From NCBI RefSeq assembly GCF_002086115.1, contig NZ_MVHJ01000038.1, forward strand, positions 1 to 41,699: a DNA stretch of 41,699 nt. Direction: 5' to 3'. Below the pieces are notes generated by a model, which saw nothing but the letters and a program-made list of their open reading frames with translations, ran no database searches and was not told where the DNA came from. Origin of the DNA: Mycolicibacterium bacteremicum (GTDB lineage Bacteria; Actinomycetota; Actinomycetes; Mycobacteriales; Mycobacteriaceae). Shown here piece by piece: positions 1 through 6,900 of this stretch; the first letter of the stretch is position 1, and the number at the start of each line of letters is the position of its first letter. A program made the position numbers and the translations under genes.

Positions 1-34
1 CGCCATCGGCGGGGCGGGCCCAGGGATCGGTCAC
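1..34 (-). CDS. Start of a membrane-protein gene (Rv0479c-like), partial
   Basis: Only the first 11 codons are inside the window. They begin with GTG, whose bases overlap the TGA stop of the nitrilase gene (GTGA overlap), so this is the next gene of the same minus-strand operon. The visible N-terminus reads MTDPWARPADG. It resembles the start of the mycobacterial Rv0479c family, which is a proline-rich N-terminus followed by membrane segments, and Rv0479c also lies directly downstream of the nitrilase gene Rv0480c. The identification rests mostly on position. Confidence 0.6.
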   Translation of the reverse strand, partial: MTDPWARPADG

Positions 35-834
35 GCAGTCGATTGTGCCTTAGCGAACTCGACGCGGTTGCGCAGCACCGCAATGGTCTCGCGGGTCTTG
101 GCCGCGCCGGCGAGGTCGATATCGGTCACGACCAGCTGCGGATCATCGTGCGCCGCGGCGATGATCTCGCCCGTCGCCGAGGCGACCAGGCTGCCGCCCA
201 CCCCGGTGGGTCCCGCCGCCACCTCGGCTCCGGCATAGGCCTGGTCCACCGCCGCCACGATCCCGGTGGTGTCGATGGCGCGGGCGCGCGCCAGCAACGT
301 CCACTGGTCGAGCTTGCCGGGCCCGGTGCCCCAGGAGGCGTGCACGGTGATCAGCTGCGCGCCGCGGTCGGCCAGGTCCAGATAGAGTTCGGGGAAGCGG
401 ACGTCGTAACACAGCGTCAGCCCCACCTGCACGTCTCCCACCGTGATGACGGTCGGTCGGGAGCCCGGCGCGACCGTGTCGGACTCGGCGAAGCCGAACG
501 CGTCGTAGAGGTGGATCTTGTCGTAGTGCGCGTCGACGCCGGAACCGGAGGCGATGAGGGTGTTGGTGACCCGGCCGTCCCCGGACGGGCAGAACATCCC
601 GGCCACCACCGTGAGGCCGGCATCGGCGGCGATCGCGCGGACGCCGTCGGCCCACCGCCCGTCCAGTGGTTCGGCGACCGGGGCCAGCGGCACCCCGAAC
701 CGGCACATGGTGGCCTCGGGGAAGAGCACCAGCTCGGCCCCGGCCGCGGCGGCCTCGCGACTGTAGGTGTCGACGAGCTCGAGGTTGGCCGCCGGATCGG
801 TGCCGGACCGGATCTGTGCCAGGGCAATCCGCAT
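31..834 (-). CDS. Carbon-nitrogen hydrolase (nitrilase superfamily), Rv0480c-like
   Basis: This 267-residue protein belongs to the nitrilase/amidase superfamily, which hydrolyses C-N bonds of small amides; the closest types are Nit2-like omega-amidases or deaminated-glutathione amidases. The Glu-Lys-Cys triad is complete: E40 in LVLFPEAT, K106 in HYDKIHLYD and C142 in LTLCYDVRFPEL. The length is that of a free-standing single-domain family member, there is no signal peptide, and it should be cytoplasmic. The ATG start gives the family N-terminus MRIALAQ. It lies 9 bp after the methyltransferase gene and overlaps the following gene by 4 bp, so it is probably part of a four-gene operon. The substrate cannot be read from the sequence. 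Confidence 0.9.
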   Translation of the reverse strand: MRIALAQIRSGTDPAANLELVDTYSREAAAAGAELVLFPEATMCRFGVPLAPVAEPLDGRWADGVRAIAADAGLTVVAGMFCPSGDGRVTNTLIASGSGVDAHYDKIHLYDAFGFAESDTVAPGSRPTVITVGDVQVGLTLCYDVRFPELYLDLADRGAQLITVHASWGTGPGKLDQWTLLARARAIDTTGIVAAVDQAYAGAEVAAGPTGVGGSLVASATGEIIAAAHDDPQLVVTDIDLAGAAKTRETIAVLRNRVEFAKAQSTA

Positions 835-843
835 ATCTGCAGG

Positions 844-1695
844 CTAGCCCGATGCGGCCACCGTCGCCCAGGGCACCGACAGCACCCCGTCGCGCAGCCG
901 TCGGCGTGGCGGCTCGACCGCGAAACCCTCGGCGGCCAGCTGCTCCAGCATCGCCCGCCACCGCACCCGCGGCCCGAACACGCCGTGTCCGGCCGCACTG
1001 GCCCACGCCCGGTCGGCGGCCTCCAGCAGCGCGTGGATCGGTTCCCCGGCGATATTGCGGTGGATCAGTACTTTGGGCAATCGCTCGGCCAGATCGGAGG
1101 GCCGGTCGATGGCGAACGGGTCGCAGGCCAGGGTCAGGCTGATCGGCCCGTCGGCGTCCAGCAGCACCCAGCAGCAGCGCCTGCCCAACTCGTCGCAAGT
1201 CCCGTCGACCAATAGCCCGCCCGGGGCCAACCGGGCCTGCAGTTGTGACCAGGCCGGCTCGACATCGTCGACCGGGTACTGGCGCAGCACGTTGAACGCC
1301 CGCACCAGCACCGGTCGCAAGCCTGCCAATTCGAAACCGCCGAGGGCGAATTCGACACCGGGGACGGCGGCCTGCTGCGCGGTGCGCACCCGCTCGGGAT
1401 GGATTTCCAGGCCCACCACGCGGACATCGGGGCGCACCGTCTGTAATCGGGCGGCCAACTCCAGTGTCGTGACGGGCAGCGCGCCGTAGCCCAGATCGAC
1501 CACCAGCGGGTCGGCGGCGGCCTGCAGGGCGGTGCGCACCCGCGGAGAGTGCACGAGCCAGCGGTCGCTGCGGCGTAACCGGTTGTAACCCGTGGTGCCA
1601 CGCGTCGGCGTGCCGACCGGTTTGCCCTGTGGCGTGCCGACCGGTTTGCCCTGTGGCGTGCCGACCGGCTTGTTCAGATGTGTTCGCGGATCCAC
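844..1695 (-). CDS. Class I SAM-dependent methyltransferase-like protein
   Basis: This protein of about 283 residues has a Rossmann-type methyltransferase core. A motif-I-like stretch, VVDLGYGALPVTTLELA, is followed by VVGLEIHPERV, where the acidic residue would bind the SAM ribose, and then by LAPGGLLVDGTCDE. The substrate is unknown. I chose GTG at 1695, the only ordinary start codon just ahead of the N-terminal repeat; it overlaps the end of the DUF2505 gene by 22 bp, which suggests translational coupling. An internal GTG near 1556 would drop the repeat. Residues near 10-30 hold about 2.5 copies of an eight-residue unit (PVGTPQGK) made by a 24-bp DNA repeat, and the conserved fold begins after it. 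The core call is good; the start is uncertain. Confidence 0.75.
   Translation of the reverse strand: MDPRTHLNKPVGTPQGKPVGTPQGKPVGTPTRGTTGYNRLRRSDRWLVHSPRVRTALQAAADPLVVDLGYGALPVTTLELAARLQTVRPDVRVVGLEIHPERVRTAQQAAVPGVEFALGGFELAGLRPVLVRAFNVLRQYPVDDVEPAWSQLQARLAPGGLLVDGTCDELGRRCCWVLLDADGPISLTLACDPFAIDRPSDLAERLPKVLIHRNIAGEPIHALLEAADRAWASAAGHGVFGPRVRWRAMLEQLAAEGFAVEPPRRRLRDGVLSVPWATVAASG
1610..1668. repeat. 24-bp tandem direct repeat, about 2.5 copies
   Basis: The 24-bp unit beginning GTGCCGACCGG is repeated exactly at 1610-1633 and 1634-1657, and its first 11 bases recur at 1658-1668. It is in frame in the minus-strand methyltransferase gene and encodes repeated PVGTPQGK. Copy number may vary between strains. 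Confidence 0.9.
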
Positions 1696-2180
1696 TCGGT
1701 GGTGAACTCCTGCTCCAGGCGGACCATCTCGGCGAGTTGGCCACCGATGAAGCTCTCGATCTTGCCGCCGACCAGCGGGATCCGCACCTCGATCACGACG
1801 TGCACGTCGAGCTGGGCGTCGTCGGCACTGTCGCGCAGCGCCGCCGCGCCGGTGACCCGCACCGGTGCACCCGGCACCGCGCCGGTGATGGTGCCCGAGG
1901 TCCGCCCGTCGACGATCGGCTCCCAGGACTCCGTGCGCACGAGTGTCAGGTCCCCGGAATGGAATTGGGCGACCACGCCGGGCAGCCGAGCGAACCGCAC
2001 GATCTGGGTGGTGGCGATGTCGAGGCCGCCGTCCGGGCGGGTGGTCAGCTCGTCGAGGTTGACCGCGTCGCAACCGGACTTCTCCAGCCGCTCGATCCAG
2101 TACGTCCGGTCGGAGAAGGCTTCGAACAACTGCGCGACGCTGCATCCATACGCGGCCGCCATGTCATGAGTACGCGGCAT
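1674..2180 (-). CDS. DUF2505 / SRPBCC-fold protein, Rv0481c-like
   Basis: This 168-residue protein matches the mycobacterial DUF2505 family, a START/SRPBCC-type fold expected to form a hydrophobic ligand-binding cavity. Its ligand is unknown. The start ATG at 2180 gives MPRTHDMAAAYG, in line with the MPRS-type start of the M. tuberculosis protein as I recall it. A -10-like TAGCGT box ends 8 bases before that ATG, which fits leaderless transcription. No signal peptide or membrane segment is visible. It is the first gene of the minus-strand operon continuing into the methyltransferase and nitrilase genes, and it is divergent from murB across only 25 bp. Confidence 0.85.
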   Translation of the reverse strand: MPRTHDMAAAYGCSVAQLFEAFSDRTYWIERLEKSGCDAVNLDELTTRPDGGLDIATTQIVRFARLPGVVAQFHSGDLTLVRTESWEPIVDGRTSGTITGAVPGAPVRVTGAAALRDSADDAQLDVHVVIEVRIPLVGGKIESFIGGQLAEMVRLEQEFTTEWIREHI

Positions 2181-2187
2181 AGTCGGC

Positions 2188-2197
2188 ACGCTACCGT
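2188..2197. promoter_or_regulatory. Overlapping divergent -10 boxes (DUF2505 gene / murB)
   Basis: The 25-bp gap between the two start codons holds the near-palindrome GCTACCGTTAGC. On the minus strand TAGCGT (2193-2188) ends 8 bases before the ATG of the DUF2505 gene. On the plus strand TACCGT (2192-2197) ends 9 bases before the GTG of murB. There is no room for a leader or a Shine-Dalgarno sequence on either side, so both transcripts are probably leaderless. Confidence 0.55.
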
Positions 2198-2205
2198 TAG
2201 CGTCC

Positions 2206-3261
2206 GTGGTCAGTCCGACTTTCGCCGGTGCGGCGGTCACCGAGAATGTCTCGGTCGCATCGCGGACGACCTTGCGCATCGGACCGGTCGCTAAGCGCCT
2301 GATCAGCTGTGACACCACGGCCCAACTCATCGACGTGCTGTCGGCCTTGCCGATCTCCGAGGACGTGCTGGTGCTCGCCGGCGGTTCCAATGTGGTGCTG
2401 GCCGACGACCGCCCGGGCCTGACCGTCGTGGCGGTCGCCAACACCGGGGTGCGCGTGGACGGGCCGGTGCTGCGCGCCGAGGCGGGTGCGCCATGGGACG
2501 ACGTCGTGGTCACCGCGCTGGAGCACGGACTGGGCGGCCTGGAGTGCCTGTCCGGGATCCCGGGATCGACCGGGGCCACCCCGGTCCAGAATGTCGGCGC
2601 CTACGGTGCCGAGGTCGCCGACACCATCTCCCGGGTGCGGCTGCTGGACCGGCGCACCGGTGTCGACGAATGGGTCGGCCCGGACCGGCTGGGCTTCGGC
2701 TACCGGCACAGCGTGCTCAAACATCAGTCGGCCGTCATCGTCCTGGAGGTCGAGTTCACACTCGATCCGGACGGGCTGTCTGCGCCGTTGCGCTACGGCG
2801 AGTTGGCGACCCGGTTGGGCGCGGAGGCGGGCAGGCGCATCGATGCCGGACGGGTTCGCGACGCCGTGCTGGCGCTGCGTGCCGGTAAGGGCATGGTGCT
2901 CGATGAGAACGACCACGACACCTGGAGCGTGGGCTCCTTCTTCACCAACCCGGTGGTGCCGGCGAGTGTGTTCGAGAGGCTGCGCGACGCTGTCGACGGC
3001 CGGCTACCGCACTATCCGGCGCCCGACGGGGTGAAACTGGCAGCCGGCTGGCTGGTCGAGCAGGCCGGTTTCGGCAAGGGCTATCCCGGTCACGACGCAC
3101 CCGCACGGCTGTCCACCAAGCACGCGCTGGCCCTGACCAACCGCGGAACGGCCGGTACGGCCGATATCCTCGCCCTGGCCAGAGCCGTGCGCGACGGTGT
3201 GCAGGCCCGCTTCGGGATCGAACTCACACCCGAGCCCGTACTGATCGGGTGCGCCCTCTAG
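2206..3261 (+). CDS. murB: UDP-N-acetylenolpyruvoylglucosamine reductase MurB
   Basis: MurB uses NADPH and FAD to reduce UDP-GlcNAc-enolpyruvate to UDP-MurNAc, the second committed step of peptidoglycan precursor synthesis in the cytoplasm. The 351 residues show the FAD-binding motif AGGSN near residues 58-62, the GIPGSTGATPVQNVGAYG block at 117-134, GYRHS at 165-169, the proton-donating serine S244 in SVGSFFTNPV, and the C-terminal catalytic glutamate E343 in TPEPVLIG. The length is normal. The GTG start lies next to a leaderless-type -10 box. It is followed after 15 bp by the L,D-transpeptidase gene, forming a cell-wall pair. Confidence 0.96.
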   Translation: MVSPTFAGAAVTENVSVASRTTLRIGPVAKRLISCDTTAQLIDVLSALPISEDVLVLAGGSNVVLADDRPGLTVVAVANTGVRVDGPVLRAEAGAPWDDVVVTALEHGLGGLECLSGIPGSTGATPVQNVGAYGAEVADTISRVRLLDRRTGVDEWVGPDRLGFGYRHSVLKHQSAVIVLEVEFTLDPDGLSAPLRYGELATRLGAEAGRRIDAGRVRDAVLALRAGKGMVLDENDHDTWSVGSFFTNPVVPASVFERLRDAVDGRLPHYPAPDGVKLAAGWLVEQAGFGKGYPGHDAPARLSTKHALALTNRGTAGTADILALARAVRDGVQARFGIELTPEPVLIGCAL

Positions 3262-3276
3262 GTACCCTTGGTCCAC

Positions 3277-4596
3277 GTGAGACCTACCGCCGAGTTCGAG
3301 AACGCACCGCTGAGTCGGCGCCGCGCGCTCGCGGTATTGGGCCTGGGTGGCGCCGGATTCCTGGCCGCCTGCGCGGGCAAGACCACCGGCGGGGCGCCGG
3401 CCACCGAGGAACAGGCGCAGTCCACGTCCCCGACGATCACCCTGACTCCGGATGATGCCGCCACCGAGATCGTGCCCACCGCGGCCGCCGGGGTGTCCGT
3501 CAGCGACGGCTGGTTTCAGCGCATCGCCCTGACCAATGCCAACGGCAAGGTGGTCGCGGGCAAGCTCAACCGCGACCGCACCGAGTTCACGGTGACCGAA
3601 CCGCTGGGTTACGGCGCCGAATACACCTGGTCGGGTTCGGTCGTCGGGCAGGATGGGCAGGCCGTGCCGGTGACCGGCGGGTTCAGCACCGTCAACCCGC
3701 AGACCACCGTCAACGGCCGGTTCCAGCTCGCCGACGGCCAGACGGTGGGGGTCGCGGCCCCGATCATCCTGCAGTTCGACGCCGCCATCGCCGACGAGGA
3801 CAAGGCGGCGGTGGAGAAGTCGCTGAAGGTCACCACGACCCCGCAGGTCGAGGGCAGCTGGGCCTGGCTGCCCGACGAGGCCGGCGGCTCCCGGGTGCAC
3901 TGGCGGACCAAGGAGTACTACCCGGCGGGCACCACCGTGCACGTCGACGCCGACATGTACGGGGTGAAGTTCGGTCCGTCGGCCTACGGAGCGGCCGACT
4001 CGACCCTGGACTTCACGATCGGGCGCCGGCAGGTCGTCAAGGCCGAGGCGAGCAGTCACCGCATCCAGGTGATCACCGATGAGGGCGTCATCATGGACTT
4101 CCCGTGCAGCTACGGGGAAGGCGATCTGGACCGTAACGTCACCCGCAGCGGCATCCACGTGGTCACCGAGAAGTACGAGGACTTCTACATGACCAACCCC
4201 GCCGCCGGCTACGCCAACGTGCACGAGCGGTTTGCGGTGCGCATCTCCAACAACGGTGAGTTCATTCACTGCAACCCGAACAGCATTGGCGCACAGGGCA
4301 ACACCAATGTCACCAACGGGTGCATCAACCTGAACCTGGAGAACTCCCAGCAGTACTTCAACACCGCCATGTACGGCGACCCGGTGGAGGTCACCGGCAC
4401 CCGCATCCAGTTGTCCTATGCCGACGGCGACATCTGGGACTGGGCGGTGGACTGGAACGAATGGGTTTCCATGTCGGCGCTCTCGGAGCAGGCGCCGCCG
4501 TCCGGCATCCCGGACAGCGCCCCGGCCACCCCGTCGGGGGCGCCGACGCTGTCGGGCACCCCGACGACCACGCCCGCGCTCACCCCTGGCGGTTGA
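3277..4596 (+). CDS. lprQ: L,D-transpeptidase lipoprotein, LprQ / LdtMt5-like
   Basis: L,D-transpeptidases make 3-3 cross-links between diaminopimelate residues of peptidoglycan outside the membrane. This 439-residue protein has a twin-arginine-like RRRALAVLG signal and a lipobox LAAC with Cys32, so it is exported and lipid-anchored. An Ig-like region follows (roughly residues 75-240), then the YkuD catalytic domain with H331 in EFIHCNP and nucleophile C349 in TNGCINL. The residue before Gly-Cys is Asn rather than the usual His, as in the LdtMt5 subgroup. The C-terminus is rich in Pro, Thr and Ser. I chose GTG at 3277 over a TTG three codons earlier. The 3' end overlaps the convergent SDR gene by 17 bp. 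Confidence 0.93.
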   Translation: MRPTAEFENAPLSRRRALAVLGLGGAGFLAACAGKTTGGAPATEEQAQSTSPTITLTPDDAATEIVPTAAAGVSVSDGWFQRIALTNANGKVVAGKLNRDRTEFTVTEPLGYGAEYTWSGSVVGQDGQAVPVTGGFSTVNPQTTVNGRFQLADGQTVGVAAPIILQFDAAIADEDKAAVEKSLKVTTTPQVEGSWAWLPDEAGGSRVHWRTKEYYPAGTTVHVDADMYGVKFGPSAYGAADSTLDFTIGRRQVVKAEASSHRIQVITDEGVIMDFPCSYGEGDLDRNVTRSGIHVVTEKYEDFYMTNPAAGYANVHERFAVRISNNGEFIHCNPNSIGAQGNTNVTNGCINLNLENSQQYFNTAMYGDPVEVTGTRIQLSYADGDIWDWAVDWNEWVSMSALSEQAPPSGIPDSAPATPSGAPTLSGTPTTTPALTPGG

Positions 4597-5338
4597 ACCG
4601 GGACCCGGTCGCGCCGGTCACCTGATCGCGCGGACGCACCACGATGAGGTCCAGGTCGACATGCGACGGCCGGCTGGCGACGAAGCCGATCACCTCGGCG
4701 ATGTCCTCGGCGACCAGCGGGGTGACCCCGGCGTAGACCTTGTCCGCGCGTTCGGCGTCACCATCGAACCGGTTCAGCGAGAAGTCCGTCTTGACCATCC
4801 CCGGCGCGACCTCGGTGAGCCGCACCGGCTTTCCGAGCAGTTCGCTGCGCAGTGTGCGGTGCAGGACGCCCTGGGCATGCTTGGCCGAGGTGTAGCCCGA
4901 GCCGTTGTCGTAGATCTCGACCGCGGCGATCGAGGTGACGGTGATGATCAGCCCGTCGCCGGAGGCGATCAGCTTTCCCAGCAGCGCCTTGGTGACGTTC
5001 AACGTGCCCAGCACGTTGGACTCCCACATCCAGCGCCAGTGCTCGACGTCGGCCTCGGCCACCGACTCCAGGCCGCGCGCACCGCCGGCGTTGTTGACCA
5101 GCACGTCCACCCGATCCAGGAGCTGCGCCAGCGCCGCCACGGCGGCCGGATCAGTGACATCCGCCACAATCGCGGTTCCGCCGATCTCGGCGGCCAGGGC
5201 CTGGATCGGAGCCTCGCGGCGCGCCACGCAGATTACATGAAACCCAAGGGAGGCAAGGGTTTTGGCGGTAGCTTCACCGATTCCGGCGCTGGCTCCGGTG
5301 ACCACCGCGACGCGGCGCTGATCTGTTGAGGTCGTCAT
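4580..5338 (-). CDS. Short-chain dehydrogenase/reductase, Rv0484c-like
   Basis: This classical SDR of 252 residues uses NAD(P)(H) to oxidise or reduce an unknown substrate in the cytoplasm. It has the cofactor motif TGASAGIG (14-21), NNAG (82-85), catalytic S136, and Y149/K153 in YTSAK. The ATG at 5338 was preferred to one at 5362 because it gives the usual MTTS-type N-terminus and lies 8 bases from a -10 box (TAGTGT), which fits a leaderless mRNA. It is convergent with lprQ and divergent from the cysteine-rich leader peptide. Confidence 0.92.
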   Translation of the reverse strand: MTTSTDQRRVAVVTGASAGIGEATAKTLASLGFHVICVARREAPIQALAAEIGGTAIVADVTDPAAVAALAQLLDRVDVLVNNAGGARGLESVAEADVEHWRWMWESNVLGTLNVTKALLGKLIASGDGLIITVTSIAAVEIYDNGSGYTSAKHAQGVLHRTLRSELLGKPVRLTEVAPGMVKTDFSLNRFDGDAERADKVYAGVTPLVAEDIAEVIGFVASRPSHVDLDLIVVRPRDQVTGATGSRFNRQG

Positions 5339-5345
5339 GTCGTCA

Positions 5346-5351
5346 ACACTA
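5346..5351 (-). promoter_or_regulatory. -10 box for the SDR gene (leaderless)
   Basis: TAGTGT on the minus strand ends 8 bases before the chosen ATG, the spacing expected when transcription starts on the start codon. No clear -35 element is visible. Confidence 0.5.
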
Positions 5352-5393
5352 GGCCGCACCATTCGACCTACGCGTGGTGCCCGTCCGTCGTGC

Positions 5394-5399
5394 TACGTT
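5394..5399 (+). promoter_or_regulatory. Extended -10 box for the leader peptide / ROK-mshA operon
   Basis: TGCTACGTT holds a TGN-extended -10 hexamer, TACGTT. Its last base is 7 bases before the GTG of the leader ORF, placing the transcription start on that GTG. No convincing -35 is present, which is common for extended -10 mycobacterial promoters. Confidence 0.65.
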
Positions 5400-5405
5400 G
5401 TCGAC

Positions 5406-5483
5406 GTGATCTCGATCAGTCAGGCGAGCCGTCTCGCCGTGCGGAGTGCGTGTTGTTGTTGCGCACCCGCCGCGCCCTGCTGA
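5406..5483 (+). CDS. Leaderless cysteine-rich leader peptide (25 aa)
   Basis: The small ORF starts at GTG 5406 and ends at TGA 5481-5483. It encodes 25 residues, with four consecutive cysteines at positions 16-19 (codons TGT TGT TGT TGC) and a fifth cysteine as the last residue. The start codon sits exactly where transcription should begin. Leaderless polycysteine small ORFs are known in mycobacteria as cysteine-responsive attenuators of sulfur genes. Here the downstream operon includes mshA, which starts synthesis of the cysteine-containing thiol mycothiol, so a cysteine-sensing role is fitting. Function here is inferred; the ORF and its codons are seen directly. Confidence 0.8.
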   Translation: MISISQASRLAVRSACCCCAPAAPC

Positions 5484-5563
5484 CCTGAGGACTTTTTCGT
5501 CCCGCTGAGTCGCCGGTGTGGCAGAAGCCCACCCACATCCGACTCAGACCAGAGGACACCATC
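5423..5563 (+). promoter_or_regulatory. Probable attenuator RNA structures before the ROK-mshA operon
   Basis: Several perfect stems can be read. GGCGAG/CTCGCC pair at 5423-5438. GTGCG/CGCAC at 5446-5450 and 5462-5466 close an 11-nt loop that begins with three of the four consecutive Cys codons and runs into the fourth. GGAC/GTCC pair at 5489-5502. CTGAGTC (5505-5511) and GACTCAG (5541-5547) enclose an inner stem, GGTG-GGC/GCC-CACC (5515-5533). GGTGT (5515-5519) can alternatively pair with ACACC (5556-5560), next to the AGAGGA ribosome site (5551-5556) of the ROK gene. Mutually exclusive folds controlled by ribosome stalling on Cys codons are plausible. No folding energies were computed. Confidence 0.6.
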
Positions 5564-6856
5564 GTGACCACCATCGCTCCCGCTCCCGCCGCCACCCGCC
5601 AGGCTCCCGCGGCGCACGCCAAGCGCGCGCTGTTGGCCCGGCACCACATCGTCGCGCCGTCGCTCAAGGTCGCCGACGCCGCCGCGGCGTCCGTCTTCGG
5701 CGCCGCCCGCCAACGCGGCCCGATCGCCCGCGATGCCATCGCCCGGGTCACCGGACTGAGCATCGCCACGGTGAACCGCCAGGTCACCGCCCTGCTCGAC
5801 GCCGGTGTGCTGCGTGAGCGTGCCGATCTCGCGGTGTCCGGCGCGATCGGGCGGCCGCGCGTCCCGGTCGAGGTGAACCACGAGCCGTTCCTCACCCTGG
5901 GCCTGCACATCGGCGCCAGGACCACCAGCATCGTGGCCACCGATCTGTTCGGCCGCACCCTTGACGTCGTCGAGACGCCCACCCCGCGCGGCAGTCAGAG
6001 CGCGGCGCTGGCCTCGCTGGCCGGCAGCGCCCGCCGCTACCTGAGTCGCTGGCACCGCCGCCGCCCGCTGTGGGTCGGCGTCGCGGCCGGTGGTGTGGTC
6101 GACAGCACCTCGGGCTACCTGGACCATCCGCGGCTGGGCTGGACCGAGGCCCCGGTCGGTCCCGTGCTGGCCGAGACGCTCGGCCTGCCGGTCTCGGTGG
6201 CCTCCCATGTGGACGCGATGGCCGGTGCCGAACTGCTGCTCGGCGTCCGCCGCCCCAACGCGCAGGCCGGCACCAGCCTCTACGTCTACGCCCGCGAAAC
6301 CGTCGGCTACGCGCTGTCCATCGGCGGCCGCGTGCATTCGCCCTCCAGCGGCCCGGGCACCATCGCCGCGCTGCCGGTGAACTCCGAGTTGCTCGGCGGC
6401 TCAGGCAAGTTGGAGTCGACCGTCAGCGACGAGGCGGTGCTGACCGCGGCCCGGGCGCAGCGCATCATTCCGGCCGAGGGCCCCACCTCGACGCTGGCCT
6501 CGGTACTGCGCGCCGCCCGTGGCGGACACGAGGGAGCCCGCGGCCTGCTCGCCGAGCGGGCCCGCGTGCTCGGCGAGGCGGTGGCGCTGCTGCGCGACAT
6601 GCTCAACCCGGACGATCTGGTGGTCGGCGGACAGGCCTTCACCGAGTACCCGGAGGGTATGGAACTGGTGGAGCGCGCGTTCGCCGCGCGGTCGGTGCTG
6701 GGTTCGCGCGACATCCGGGTGACGGCCTTCGGCAACCGCGTGCAGGAGGCCGGCGCCGGCGTGGTGTCCCTGGGCGGTCTGTACGCCGATCCGATCGCCG
6801 CGATGCGCCGCGCACAGCTGCGCCGCGGTGAAGCCGGTGTGCTCGGCGCCTCCTGA
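5564..6856 (+). CDS. ROK-family transcriptional regulator, Rv0485-like
   Basis: This 430-residue protein has an N-terminal winged helix-turn-helix (about residues 45-90, with the recognition segment SIATVNRQVTALLDAG) and a ROK sugar-kinase-like C-terminal domain containing GVAAGGVVDS and SVASHVDAMAGAEL. The Cys-rich zinc motif of classic ROK proteins is not visible, so sugar phosphorylation is doubtful and a regulatory role is more likely. The M. tuberculosis counterpart Rv0485 is described as a regulator of a PE/PPE gene pair. I chose GTG at 5564, preceded by AGAGGA with an 8-nt spacer; an upstream GTG at 5516 lies in the attenuator. It is 44 bp before mshA. Confidence 0.88.
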   Translation: MTTIAPAPAATRQAPAAHAKRALLARHHIVAPSLKVADAAAASVFGAARQRGPIARDAIARVTGLSIATVNRQVTALLDAGVLRERADLAVSGAIGRPRVPVEVNHEPFLTLGLHIGARTTSIVATDLFGRTLDVVETPTPRGSQSAALASLAGSARRYLSRWHRRRPLWVGVAAGGVVDSTSGYLDHPRLGWTEAPVGPVLAETLGLPVSVASHVDAMAGAELLLGVRRPNAQAGTSLYVYARETVGYALSIGGRVHSPSSGPGTIAALPVNSELLGGSGKLESTVSDEAVLTAARAQRIIPAEGPTSTLASVLRAARGGHEGARGLLAERARVLGEAVALLRDMLNPDDLVVGGQAFTEYPEGMELVERAFAARSVLGSRDIRVTAFGNRVQEAGAGVVSLGGLYADPIAAMRRAQLRRGEAGVLGAS

Positions 6857-6900
6857 TCCCGCAGGCTCAGGCATTTTCGCGCAGGTGTAGACATGAACCT

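Noticed and set aside
143..1744. Long minus-strand open frame across the nitrilase and methyltransferase genes
   Set aside because: It runs in another frame of two recognisable proteins and its translation is low-complexity Arg/Gly sequence.
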